This document shows, piece after piece, positions 42,768-51,100 of a DNA stretch of 64,000 nucleotides (position 1 is its first letter; each line of letters opens with the position of its first letter). The stretch is from positions 421,747-485,746 of the forward strand of contig NZXX01000013.1 in assembly GCA_002702065.1 (NCBI GenBank), written 5' to 3'. The position numbers and the translations under genes were made by a program. The notes beneath the pieces are model-generated. The model was not told the origin of the DNA. It worked only from the letters and a program-made list of their open reading frames with translations, and did no database searches. The DNA comes from Anaerolineaceae bacterium (GTDB lineage Bacteria > Chloroflexota > Anaerolineae > Aggregatilineales > Phototrophicaceae).

Positions 42768-43760
42768 TTACTGCGGCATTTCGATGACGATCTTGATGGC
42801 GCTTTCGTCGCGGATGCGGTGCAGTTCATACGCCTCGATGACCTGCTCAAACGGGAACTTGTGCGTCAGCATCGGCGTGACATCGGCCTCGCCGCTGGCG
42901 ATAATTTCCAGCGCCTGCCGGGTGCTGGCGTGCAGCGGTTCGACATGCGCGCCGACAATCGCCTTCAGCGTCAGGCATTTGCCAAACAGATTCTCGAAGT
43001 GGTATTGGAAGTACTCACCGCGCGGCACCCCAAATTGCAGCACAAAGCCATAGCGCTTCGCTAGTTCGAGCGACAGATTGATCGACTCGATCTCCCCCGC
43101 CGCCTCGATGACCACGTCCGCCAGCTCGCCGCCCGTAATTTCCTTCAGCGCCTCCACCGGGTCGAGGTCCACGTTATGGATGGTGTGAGTTGCGCCATAG
43201 AACTGGCTGACGCGCAGGCGGTATTCCTGCAAATCCAGCGCGATCACCCGCCGCGCGCCCATGCGCTTCAGCACGAAGTTGAACCACAACCCGGCAGACC
43301 CCTGCCCGATGATGGCGACATCCTTGCCGAGTACGTTCGGCAGCGTCTTGCAAGCGTAAATCACCGTGCCAAGCTGCTGCGCCTGTAAAAGCTGTTCGAC
43401 AGGTTTGCCCGGCGGCAGCACCAGCACATCCTGCACCGGGGCCAGATAATACTCCGCCATCGCCCGGTGATCAGGCACCAGAGTCAGCGCGATATCGCCA
43501 ACCTTAACGTCGGAATCGGGCGCGTCGACTGCTTCAACGACGCCCACCATTTCATGGCCGGTGGTGCCGGGGGCCAGTGGATAGCGTTCCGGCGGGAAGT
43601 GATGCAGCCACTTGATGTCACTGCCGCACAGGGACAGCCGCTGCGCCCGCACCAGCGCGTAACCGGGTTTGAGTTCGGGTTTGGGGGTTTCGATAAACTC
43701 GGCCTGACCACGCGCCACAACCTGTACAGCCCGCATCATAGCATGATGATTCTCAGTCAT
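42768..43760 (-). CDS. Zinc-type alcohol dehydrogenase/MDR protein
   Basis: The 330-residue medium-chain dehydrogenase has catalytic zinc residues C45 (LSLCGSDIK) and H69-E70 (TTGHEMVG), the glycine-rich NAD(P) motif VAIIGQGSAGLWF, and a D at IALDLQEYR that favours NAD. The four-cysteine structural zinc lobe is absent, as in sorbitol- or threonine-dehydrogenase-like short forms. The substrate is probably a polyol or amino alcohol, but this is a guess. ATG at 43760 has AAGAAG upstream. An ATG at 43739 is an alternative. Confidence 0.88.
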   Translation of the reverse strand: MTENHHAMMRAVQVVARGQAEFIETPKPELKPGYALVRAQRLSLCGSDIKWLHHFPPERYPLAPGTTGHEMVGVVEAVDAPDSDVKVGDIALTLVPDHRAMAEYYLAPVQDVLVLPPGKPVEQLLQAQQLGTVIYACKTLPNVLGKDVAIIGQGSAGLWFNFVLKRMGARRVIALDLQEYRLRVSQFYGATHTIHNVDLDPVEALKEITGGELADVVIEAAGEIESINLSLELAKRYGFVLQFGVPRGEYFQYHFENLFGKCLTLKAIVGAHVEPLHASTRQALEIIASGEADVTPMLTHKFPFEQVIEAYELHRIRDESAIKIVIEMPQ

Positions 43761-44150
43761 AGGTGTCTTCTTATCAATGTTTTTCTCGAATAAGCGTCTG
43801 CGAATCGATTGTAACCCATGCCCGAAAAAAGCAAAACGCAATGGCTATAAGGATAAGTTCGATTTGAGAAAACACACTTTAAGAACCCCTCCCCGGCCCT
43901 CCCCGAATTCAGGGAGGGAGTCAACTGCGCGTCCGGTATCCTCCACTGAATTCGGGGGAGGTGATCCCCGCAGGGGATCGGAGGGGGTAGAAGTCCGTTT
44001 GTTGGCTCATGAGATGCAGCACACCCTGCAGGGCGTAAACGCTGCGTCTCTACACAGTCTCATATCCCTTGTTCACAAGGACACTACACAGGATTCAGGG
44101 GAGGCTTGAAAAAACGGATCAACCCTCATTCTGACAACCCGCGGCGCGCG
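43761..44150. other. 390-bp spacer with repeat element
   Basis: The spacer holds a GC-rich element of CCCTCCCC/GGGGGAGG palindromes (43884-43990) and a CTGCAGGGCG/CGCTGCGTC-like short repeat near 44010-44060. No gene was recognised. Confidence 0.5.
43884..43990. repeat. Palindromic CCCCTCCCC element
   Basis: It begins ACCCCTCCCCGGCCCTCCCC and ends CGGAGGGGGT, with an inner GAATTCAGGGAGG / CCTCCACTGAATTC pair. It resembles the size and build of the ACCTCACCCC elements but not their sequence. Confidence 0.55.
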
Positions 44151-45572
44151 CTAGGTTTCATCCTTAAAATAGCGTTCGTCGCCGACATCGGCCTGCATCC
44201 GGTGCAGATCGTCCGTCAGCGTTTTGACGACATCCGCATAAGCCGGGTCTTGATACACGTTGTTCAGTTCGTAGGGGTCGTTCTGCAAATCGAACAATTC
44301 CCACTCCGGCTCGTAAGTCTCGTCAATCGTGCCCGCCTGTCCCAGCGCATCGGCATAATAGTAAATCAGCTTGTAGCGCAGGGTGCGAATGCCATAATGG
44401 GCATAGACGTTGTGGTGCGTCTTGTGCATCCAGTAGCGGTAATACATCGCGTCGCGCCAGTCGTCGGGCGTGTCACCCGCCAGCAAGGGCCGGAAACTGC
44501 GCCCCTGATAGTGCTCCGGAACCGGCAGACCGACCAGATCAAGGAACATCGGCGCAAAGTCGACATTCAGGATCATGTCATCGTTCTGCGTGCCGGCCGC
44601 CACCTCACGCGGGTAACGCAGGATGAACGGCATCCGCAGCGATTCCTCGTACATAAAACGCTTGTCGTACCAGCCATGATCGCCGAGGAAGAAGCCCTGA
44701 TCGGAGGTATAGACCACGATGGTATTGTCGGTCAGGCCTTCGCCGTCCAGGTAATCCAGCAGGCGGCCGACATTATCGTCGATGCTGGCGACCACCCGCA
44801 GGTAATCCTTGATGTAGCGCTGGTAAGCCCATTTGCGCAGTTCATCTTCCGGCAGATCGTAGCCATATTCCGTCTTGAGATCAGTGGCGACCATATGCAC
44901 GCCGACGCGCATTTCCGCCGCTGCCGCTGCCGAGGCGCGGTTGGCGTAATCATCGTAGAGCGTCTCTGGCTCCGGGATGTCCTCGTTCAGGTACATATGG
45001 GCGTGTTTCTCGTCCGGTTCCCAGGGGCGATGCGGCGCTTTGTGATGGCACATCAACATGAACGGACGGTCCGGGTCGCGCTGTTTCAGCCAGTCCAGCG
45101 ACATATCCGCAATGATGTCGGTAACATAGCCCTTCACGACTTTCGAAGTGCCGCCATCCGGACCATTAAAGATAAACATGGGGTTGTGATACAGCCCCTG
45201 CCCCGGCAGCACAGCCCAGTCATCAAACCCGGTCGGGCAGTGATCCGGCCCGGTGCCAAGATGCCACTTGCCGAAGATAGCCGTCTGATAGCCTTCCGCT
45301 TGCAGCAGCTTGGGGAAAGTCGGCAGGGTGTTATCCATCGGCGTGGAGAGCGTGGTGACATTGTTGATGTGATTGTAGGTACCTGTCAGGATGCTGGCGC
45401 GGCTGGGCGTGCAGATCGAGTTGGTGCAGAAGCAGTTGTCGAAGCGCATCCCGCCGTTGGCAATGCGGTCCAGATTCGGTGTCTGGTTGATGCGACTGCC
45501 ATAGCAGCTCATGGCGTGGGCGGCGTGGTCATCCGACATAATAAACAGAATATTGGGGCGTGAATCAGGCAT
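44151..45572 (-). CDS. Sulfatase
   Basis: The 473-residue enzyme begins RPNILFIMSDDHAAHAM with metal-binding Asp residues, and has the sulfatase signature CTPSR with Cys54 as the residue converted to formylglycine. GKWHLG is the second conserved signature. It hydrolyses sulfate esters. There is no signal peptide, so it is probably cytoplasmic or exported by another route. No formylglycine-generating enzyme is in the window. The residues after GKWHLG (GPDHCPTGFDDW) fit the choline/arylsulfatase-like group. The gene is monocistronic, facing into the repeat-filled spacer. Confidence 0.93.
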   Translation of the reverse strand: MPDSRPNILFIMSDDHAAHAMSCYGSRINQTPNLDRIANGGMRFDNCFCTNSICTPSRASILTGTYNHINNVTTLSTPMDNTLPTFPKLLQAEGYQTAIFGKWHLGTGPDHCPTGFDDWAVLPGQGLYHNPMFIFNGPDGGTSKVVKGYVTDIIADMSLDWLKQRDPDRPFMLMCHHKAPHRPWEPDEKHAHMYLNEDIPEPETLYDDYANRASAAAAAEMRVGVHMVATDLKTEYGYDLPEDELRKWAYQRYIKDYLRVVASIDDNVGRLLDYLDGEGLTDNTIVVYTSDQGFFLGDHGWYDKRFMYEESLRMPFILRYPREVAAGTQNDDMILNVDFAPMFLDLVGLPVPEHYQGRSFRPLLAGDTPDDWRDAMYYRYWMHKTHHNVYAHYGIRTLRYKLIYYYADALGQAGTIDETYEPEWELFDLQNDPYELNNVYQDPAYADVVKTLTDDLHRMQADVGDERYFKDET

Positions 45573-45712
45573 CAGGCTAACTTTCTATCGCAATGAAAAG
45601 AGGCTGTTTGTTCATCGCAAGACAGTATAGACAACCCTGCGCCGACAGGCAAAAGTCCAATCACGCTGACAGCCCGATGATATAGAAGCCACAGGATTTC
45701 GCTTACGGCAGT

Positions 45713-46210
45713 CTATTTTTCTTTCCAGTCGAAGGATGGACTATCTAGAAAGCTCAGGATATATCTATTCTTGGTTGTTTTTAGATTTTGGGCATCCTCA
45801 TATAATCGCCTAACGAACGGGATATAGTCATCATTCCCTTCAGCATATAGATAGAAATATATGACAGAGGATGAATTGTGCTGACCGACCAAATCTAGTG
45901 CTTGATCTAGAAAAGTCGGCTCTCCAAGTGTGATTTGATTGAAATACAAACGCCAAAATACAATTTCCGGCTGTTTGCCAAAACGTTCCTGTGCCTCATC
46001 CAATACTTCATACATTCGCTCCCCTGCACGAGTGTAAAATTCGCCTCTGGCACTGGAACCCGGCTGAGAAGAAACCCAATATAAGCAAGCGAGATTTATG
46101 AAACTATCTAAAGGAGCATTGCTTTCCTTTATCACAGCTTCATAAAGATTTGCTGCTTCCTCTAGCTTTTGTTCAACATCCAACTGTACCGCAAGTTCAT
46201 ATTGGCTCAT
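45713..46210 (-). CDS. Hypothetical AT-rich protein, possible TPR-like fold
   Basis: The 165-residue protein is helical (VEQKLEEAANLYEAVIKESN) and reads like two or three TPR-type helices; no family was recognised. Its AT content and codon use differ from most neighbours, suggesting acquisition. The ATG overlaps the stop codon of a truncated upstream gene by 4 bp (ATGA), so it was once the second gene of a coupled pair. It might be an immunity or accessory protein of the lost partner; that is inference. Confidence 0.6.
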   Translation of the reverse strand: MSQYELAVQLDVEQKLEEAANLYEAVIKESNAPLDSFINLACLYWVSSQPGSSARGEFYTRAGERMYEVLDEAQERFGKQPEIVFWRLYFNQITLGEPTFLDQALDLVGQHNSSSVIYFYLYAEGNDDYIPFVRRLYEDAQNLKTTKNRYILSFLDSPSFDWKEK

Positions 46211-46455
46211 CTGAAATTACTCGCTGGAAATGGATTTATGCCTGCTCGAACGGCTCCCGGTGGTAGCGAAAAATTAGGATTATGATTGGCAGGGTTAGAT
46301 GCAACACGCTGATATTGCATAAGATAAAATCCTTGAGCTTGAGGGGAAGGCGTTGGGTGTCCAGTTGCAGGTCGGAACAAATGACCCGATATAGAACTAC
46401 GATTATTAGAGTTGATACCTAGGATGGTATCTGCCGATAACCTCTGTAACCAGCA
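46207..46455 (-). pseudogene. C-terminal remnant of a lost gene
   Basis: An open frame of 82 codons ends in a TGA that overlaps the next gene's ATG. It contains SISGHLFRPATGHPTPSP, an internal LMQYQRVASNPANHNPN and ends INPFPASNFR. Codon use looks coding and the segment shares the AT-rich composition of its neighbour. Upstream in the frame is a TAA at 46456-46458, beyond which repeats lie, so the 5' part of the gene is gone. It has no start codon with a ribosome site. The product is unknown. Confidence 0.55.
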
Positions 46456-46501
46456 TTAATATTGCTTAGAACCCATCTGAAAATTATCTGTTCTTCCCAT
46501 A

Positions 46502-46581
46502 GGGCGTTTCACGAACCGCCCCTACATAAGTGGCAAAATTCATCGTGTGCCGTGTGCGTAGGGACGCAGCGGGCTGCGTCC
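46502..46581. repeat. Two GTAGGGGCG-type palindromes
   Basis: GGGCGTTTCACG...CGCCCCTA (46502-46524) and GTAGGGACGCAGC / GGCTGCGTCC (46558-46581) lie next to each other, directly upstream of the truncated gene. A related pair occurs near 34055-34105. Confidence 0.55.
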
Positions 46582-46640
46582 GGCGAAAAATGTGAATATT
46601 CAGATGAATTCTTCGTGATTTTGATGCAATTAACCTGTCA

Positions 46641-48449
46641 TTACACACCCCACAACAGCAGGCTTAGCGCCGCCACCACCAGCCCGACCAGCACCGTTAG
46701 CGGCACGCCGACGCGGATAAAGTCGTTGAACTGGTAGCCGCCCGGCCCATAGACGAGCAGGTTGCCATGATGCCCGATCGGGGTGATAAACGCCGCCACC
46801 GACCCCATCGCCACCGTGACCACATACGCTTCCGGCGCATGCCCCAGCGTGACCGCCAGCGCCGCCGCCAGGGGGCCGAACAGCGCGGTGGTCGCTGCGT
46901 CGGACATGAATTGTGTCAGGATGCCGACAATGGCAAAGATCAGCAGCAGGATGAGGAACGGCGGCCAGCCACCAATGGCCTGCTGCAACCAAGCCGCAAT
47001 GAGATCCGACACGCCGGTTTTCTGCATAGCGGTGCCCAGCGGAATCGCCCCGGCGATAAAGACGAAGATGCGTGCATCAATGGCGCGGTAGGCCTGTGCC
47101 GGGGTGATGCAGCCCGTCAGGATAACCGCCGCCGCCCCGGCCAGCATCAGAATCTCCAGCGGCGCGATATTCAGCACCGCAAGCACGACCGTCGCCAGCA
47201 TAATGAGCGCAGCCACCGGGGCCCGGCGACGCAAACGGCGCTCGCCCTGAAACGGCACAAACAGCAGAAAAGCGGGGTCTTTTTCCACCCGGCTGAGGGC
47301 GTCCTCATCGCCACGCAGCACCAGCACATCCCCGGCCCGCAGCTTGATGCGCGCCAGTTCTTTCTGCACAAAACTGCCCCGCCGCCAGAACGCCACCACC
47401 AGCGCCCCATACCGCCGCCGGAAATCGACGTCGCGCACGGTACGTCCGATCATCTCGGAACGCGGCGCCACGACGGCTTGCACCAGCTGCGGGTCAAGCT
47501 CTTTGTCTTCCGTGACTTCCGGCAGATAGGCTTTAAACTTCTCAATCGGGTGCAGGTCGACGCCCTGATCATCCTGAAAGGTAATCAGGTCCTCCGGGGT
47601 GGTATGGACCAGCAGAATATCACCGGCATCGAGGTATTGCTCGGTGAACGGCCCCGGCAGCCGCTGTCCATCGCGTATCCAGCCCGCGACCGTAAACTCA
47701 TACTGCCGCAGCGCTTTGGCTTCTTCCAGCGTCTTACCCACCAGCGGCGAATCCGGCAGAATGGTCAGTTCCGTAAAATAGCGATCCAGCCGCAGGCGAT
47801 CCCCAATGTCCGACGTGCCTTTGCGGTCCGGCAGCAAATAGCGTCCGAGCAGCAGCATGAACAGGGTGCCGACGACCGTCAGCGCCAGGCCAATCGGCGC
47901 AATCGAGAAAATGCTGAGTCCCGGCCTGCCGGAGCGCTGCAACACGCTGCTGGCAATCAGGAACGCCGGTGCGCCGATAATGGTGATGGTCGTGCCCAGC
48001 GACGCCGCAATCGAAAGCGGCATCAACAGCCGCGAAGCCGGTATATCGCGCTTGCGGGAATAATCCAGCAGGATCGGCAGCATAAACGCCGTCGTCGTCA
48101 GATGATGCGTGAATGCCGACAGCAGCGCCACCGTCGGCATGATGACAGCAATCGCCCGGTTGTAGGTGCTGCCCGTCAGGCGGCCAATCCAGTTGCCGAT
48201 TGTTTCGGAAACACCCGTATGCTGTAAAGCGCCGCTGAGGACAAAAATCGCGGCGACGATAATGGCCGGTTCGCTGCTGAAGCCTGCCAGCGCTTCCTCA
48301 GCCGTGAGGACCTGTGTCAGGCCCAACGCCACGATAATCAGCAGGGCCACCATATCATTGCGCATCTTTTCGGTTATCAGCAGCGCAAAGGACACGATCA
48401 GAATACCGATAAAGATGACTTGCTGCGCTTCCAGCCCATCGTTCATCAT
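46641..48449 (-). CDS. SLC13-type permease with two TrkA-C domains
   Basis: The 602-residue protein is a paralog of the permease at 40412. It has about ten helices (FSSEPAIIVAAIFVLSGAL, FTHHLTTTAFMLPILL, IIGAPAFLIASSVL) with two RCK_C domains in the middle (LPDSPLVGKTL and APRSEMIGRTVRDV). The C-terminal half ends with SVAAFITPIGHHGNLLVYGP, the second substrate-binding hairpin. The usual SNT motif is replaced by THHLTTTAF and SDAATTALF, so the substrate may differ from the other copy. ATG at 48449 follows GGTGGG; the longer frame is rejected. Confidence 0.9.
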   Translation of the reverse strand: MMNDGLEAQQVIFIGILIVSFALLITEKMRNDMVALLIIVALGLTQVLTAEEALAGFSSEPAIIVAAIFVLSGALQHTGVSETIGNWIGRLTGSTYNRAIAVIMPTVALLSAFTHHLTTTAFMLPILLDYSRKRDIPASRLLMPLSIAASLGTTITIIGAPAFLIASSVLQRSGRPGLSIFSIAPIGLALTVVGTLFMLLLGRYLLPDRKGTSDIGDRLRLDRYFTELTILPDSPLVGKTLEEAKALRQYEFTVAGWIRDGQRLPGPFTEQYLDAGDILLVHTTPEDLITFQDDQGVDLHPIEKFKAYLPEVTEDKELDPQLVQAVVAPRSEMIGRTVRDVDFRRRYGALVVAFWRRGSFVQKELARIKLRAGDVLVLRGDEDALSRVEKDPAFLLFVPFQGERRLRRRAPVAALIMLATVVLAVLNIAPLEILMLAGAAAVILTGCITPAQAYRAIDARIFVFIAGAIPLGTAMQKTGVSDLIAAWLQQAIGGWPPFLILLLIFAIVGILTQFMSDAATTALFGPLAAALAVTLGHAPEAYVVTVAMGSVAAFITPIGHHGNLLVYGPGGYQFNDFIRVGVPLTVLVGLVVAALSLLLWGV

Positions 48450-48771
48450 GCCCACCCATTCATTGCCGTACTGCGCCAGACCTTCGCAGTGTAGGCGATT
48501 TATCGGGCCGAAACGTCCATCGAGTGCGCTGTCCTGGCCTAGATCAAGTGGGGGTACCCAAAATAGGCTGACCGGTTGTGCGCAGCAGGTGGTTTCCGGC
48601 ATATGCTGACTTCATAGAGAACTACCGGAGTACCACGTTTAAGTCGGCAAGAAGTCTGACACAGTGGAGCCTGCTCCGGTAGTTTTTGGTTGCCGCGCTC
48701 ACCCCCAGCTCAATTTCTGAATTTACAATATCGTGTATCATAGAATCACCGGCAGGAGAACAGGAGCGCGT
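48450..48771. other. 322-bp divergent spacer with a long hairpin
   Basis: The spacer separates the minus-strand permease and the plus-strand 73-codon gene. It holds a nested inverted repeat (48620-48687). No other feature is clear. Confidence 0.5.
48620..48687 (+). other. Nested hairpin with T-tail, possible structured RNA or terminator
   Basis: The outer stem AACTACCGGAG / CTCCGGTAGTT is 11 bp and perfect, with a 43-base loop that can form inner CCAC/GTGG and GTC/GAC pairs. TTTTT follows on the plus strand. On the minus strand it would lie about 170 bp upstream of the permease start codon. Confidence 0.45.
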
Positions 48772-48993
48772 ATGTACGAGATACAGAGGCGTCAGGCCCA
48801 GATTCAGGATTTTCAGCGCAAGATCGACCGGGCACGGTACAGTGGCGACCGCGACTCTGTGCGGCAGATCGCCTACCAGATGGCCAATGTCGGGCTGATC
48901 CCGCACCGGCTGCTATCAATAGCGAACTTCATCACCTACCTGTCACCGCGTTACGCCGCCAATATGCTGGCTTCGGCGCTGCGCCGGTTGTAG
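48772..48993 (+). CDS. Small hypothetical protein, 73 residues
   Basis: The protein begins MYEIQRRQAQIQDFQRKIDR, a charged helix, then ANVGLIPHRLLSIANFITYL and a basic C-terminus. ATG at 48772 has AGGAG at a good distance, which is the main support. No family was recognised. A CAGTCAAGAGCCATCAGTT stretch follows its stop codon. Confidence 0.55.
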   Translation: MYEIQRRQAQIQDFQRKIDRARYSGDRDSVRQIAYQMANVGLIPHRLLSIANFITYLSPRYAANMLASALRRL

Positions 48994-49040
48994 GCAGTCA
49001 AGAGCCATCAGTTAAATACATCAGGCGACGATCTGGTGAC

Positions 49041-49838
49041 TCAGCGCCTGCCCTGAACGGCCCAGGCACGGGCTGAAAGGTGGATGGTCTGATCGTCGTT
49101 GATGGGCAGTTGGCGCAGAAGCTGCTGCCTGATCCTGTGTCGTTGGTCATCGTTCAGTGCACGAAAGTACTTTGAAATCGACCCCTGCGCGGCCAGAAAC
49201 GGCAGCCAGAAATCGTCAAAATTGGCGAACTGTGTCTGAATATCAAGCGGAATAACGTCAATATCTGTGAAGCCCGTAGCAGCAAACAAAGCGCGCAAGT
49301 TATCCGGGTTACAAATGGCAAATTGGGTGCCCGCATCAAAGTCCCTGGCGGAAGGGTCAACCGCGATAGCGGCCTCCCAGAAGTGCCGCATCATCTGCAT
49401 ACGGTCGCCGTAGTCCCAGACATAGGCGGCTACCACACCGCCGGGCCGGACAGCGTCCTTCATACCGCGCACCATGTCTTCCGGGGAAGGCACAAAGTTC
49501 AGAACCAGACCTGCCACCGCCGCGTCAAACGCAGGTGCAGTCAGGCCTATTTCACTGGCATTCCCCACCACCCACTCAACACGCTCGTCGGTAATCATCT
49601 GCCGGGCATACGCCAGATAGTGCTCGGATAAGTCAAGCGCGACCACGCTTTGGGGCGCACATTGGTCCAGGATCACCTGCGTCAGAATGCCGGTTCCGGC
49701 GCCCACATCCAGCCAGGTGCTTGCCGGTTCAACGCTCAACCAGGTGACAAACTGTCTGGCGACAACCCGGCTCCACCTGCCCACATAGATTTCATAGGCC
49801 GAAGCATTACTGAAGGCAACACTCGCTTTCTCGCTCAT
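49041..49838 (-). CDS. Class I SAM-dependent methyltransferase
   Basis: The 265-residue protein has the SAM-binding motif LDVGAGTG at residues 43-50, an acidic VVALDLSEHYL loop and WVVGNASEIGLTAPAFD, the usual order of motifs I to III. The substrate is unknown; the sequence lacks markers for nucleic acid or protein targets. ATG at 49838 follows AGAGGG. It stands alone, transcribed away from the amino-sugar kinase genes. Confidence 0.88.
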   Translation of the reverse strand: MSEKASVAFSNASAYEIYVGRWSRVVARQFVTWLSVEPASTWLDVGAGTGILTQVILDQCAPQSVVALDLSEHYLAYARQMITDERVEWVVGNASEIGLTAPAFDAAVAGLVLNFVPSPEDMVRGMKDAVRPGGVVAAYVWDYGDRMQMMRHFWEAAIAVDPSARDFDAGTQFAICNPDNLRALFAATGFTDIDVIPLDIQTQFANFDDFWLPFLAAQGSISKYFRALNDDQRHRIRQQLLRQLPINDDQTIHLSARAWAVQGRR

Positions 49839-49962
49839 CGGGCAGCCCTCTGCACTCACTTCAGATGTTTGGTGGATCACTTTCTATCGAATTGTGTTAA
49901 CAAGAAGAACACCGACCTTGAATGCCCGTTACTATAGCGGCGTAAATGCTGCCAGTTCCACC

Positions 49963-50865
49963 CTACTGCGCCGCCCGTGCCAGCAGCGCACCGCCCATCA
50001 CCGGGGTATAGCGTGGTGTGGGCAATGACGGCATATCCAGCAGTTGACACACCTGCTCGCTGAGGGGGTTGGCCGTGCTCAGCAGGCTGCCCGCGAACAT
50101 CGGCTGATGTCCGTGCAGGTCCAGCCGGTGACGGATCGTCCGCACCGCCAGCGTCAGTTCCATTGCCGCAGTATCCACCAGCGACCGGGCCACCTTGTCC
50201 CCCTGCGTCGCGCTATCCAGCACCAGCGGGGCCAGCCGGGCCACATCCTGCACCCGCGCCGGCTGCTGATACAACCAGGGAATCAGTTCCAGCGGGTCAT
50301 CGAGTTTCAGCGCGGTCATGACCGCCGCATACAGCGCCGTATCCGGGCCGCGACCGTCAGCCATGCGCGCCGCCACCTGCAAGGCTCGCATCCCCAGCCA
50401 GTAGCCGCTGCCTTCATCACCCAACAGATAGCCCCAGCCGCCCACCAGCGCCGAATCCCCGGCCCCGTTGACCCCATACGCCAGACTGCCCGTACCCGCC
50501 AGCAGCAGAATCCCCAACCGCTGACCATGCGCCCCGACCAGCGCAATCTCAAAATCGGAGCTGGGCACAATATTCGCATTCGGGGTTACCGCGTGAACCG
50601 TCGTGCGCAGCCAATCCACCGCCCAGGCATAGCGGTTCGAGGCCCCGGCCACGCCGACCCCTACCCCCGCGATTTGTTCCGGTGCCAGCCCCCCCTGCCG
50701 GATATTCTCGCGCATGGCGTCCTGAATGCGACGGGCGGCTTCGTCCCGGCCAATGGCGCTGGGGTTGACCGCCGGGCCAATGTATTCGGCACGCACGGTC
50801 AGGTCCGGCGTGATAATCATCACCCGCACCGTACTGCCGCCGCCATCAATGCCCATCAGATACAT
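49963..50865 (-). CDS. BadF/BadG-type N-acetylglucosamine kinase-like protein
   Basis: The 300-residue ASKHA-fold kinase begins MYLMGIDGGGSTVRVMI (phosphate 1), has LLAGTGSLAYGVN and GWGYLLGDEGSGYWLG. The C-terminal PMFAGSLLS fits the adenosine motif. Proteins of this branch are N-acetylglucosamine/N-acetylmuramate kinases or BadF-type ATPases. The neighbour anmK on the same strand supports a role in amino-sugar recycling, possibly with the GH20 enzyme. Confidence 0.88.
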   Translation of the reverse strand: MYLMGIDGGGSTVRVMIITPDLTVRAEYIGPAVNPSAIGRDEAARRIQDAMRENIRQGGLAPEQIAGVGVGVAGASNRYAWAVDWLRTTVHAVTPNANIVPSSDFEIALVGAHGQRLGILLLAGTGSLAYGVNGAGDSALVGGWGYLLGDEGSGYWLGMRALQVAARMADGRGPDTALYAAVMTALKLDDPLELIPWLYQQPARVQDVARLAPLVLDSATQGDKVARSLVDTAAMELTLAVRTIRHRLDLHGHQPMFAGSLLSTANPLSEQVCQLLDMPSLPTPRYTPVMGGALLARAAQ

Positions 50866-50888
50866 CGTCTGCTGCTTTCGTTAGGGGA

Positions 50889-50922
50889 GTTATCAGTTGA
50901 CAGTCGTCAGTTTTCAGTCAAG
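50889..50922 (+). repeat. CAGTTGACAGTC-type array
   Basis: The sequence TATCAGTTGACAGTCGTCAG, then TTTTCAGTC, is the inverted partner of the array at 51056-51100, about 200 bp away. Confidence 0.6.
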
Positions 50923-51055
50923 GGACAAGATCATAAAGTCCACAGACTCGCCTTATCATTCATCCCACAGAAATGCTTCACGGTGATTGAGCGATAACGT
51001 GTCCCTGAATCGCATGCACCAGCCGATTATTTGCCTGTCAACCCGCTGCAACTCG

Positions 51056-51100
51056 CAAATCACTGACAACTGAAAACTGATCGCTGCCAACTGTTAACTC
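51056..51100 (-). repeat. CAGTTGTCAGT-type array after anmK
   Basis: On the minus strand the anmK stop codon is followed at once by AGTTAACAGTTGGCAGC, then GATCAGTTTTCAGTTGTCAG. Confidence 0.65.

Noticed and set aside
44106..45563. 485-codon plus-strand frame
   Set aside because: It is antisense to the sulfatase, which has the CTPSR and GKWHLG signatures.
46767..48227. 486-codon plus-strand frame
   Set aside because: Complement of the SLC13 permease; composition is His/Arg/Gln-rich as expected of a shadow frame.
49041..49838. Methyltransferase as part of the diterpene pathway
   Set aside because: Herpetosiphon has a methyltransferase in its diterpene cluster, but this one is 34 kb away with no link to the operon.
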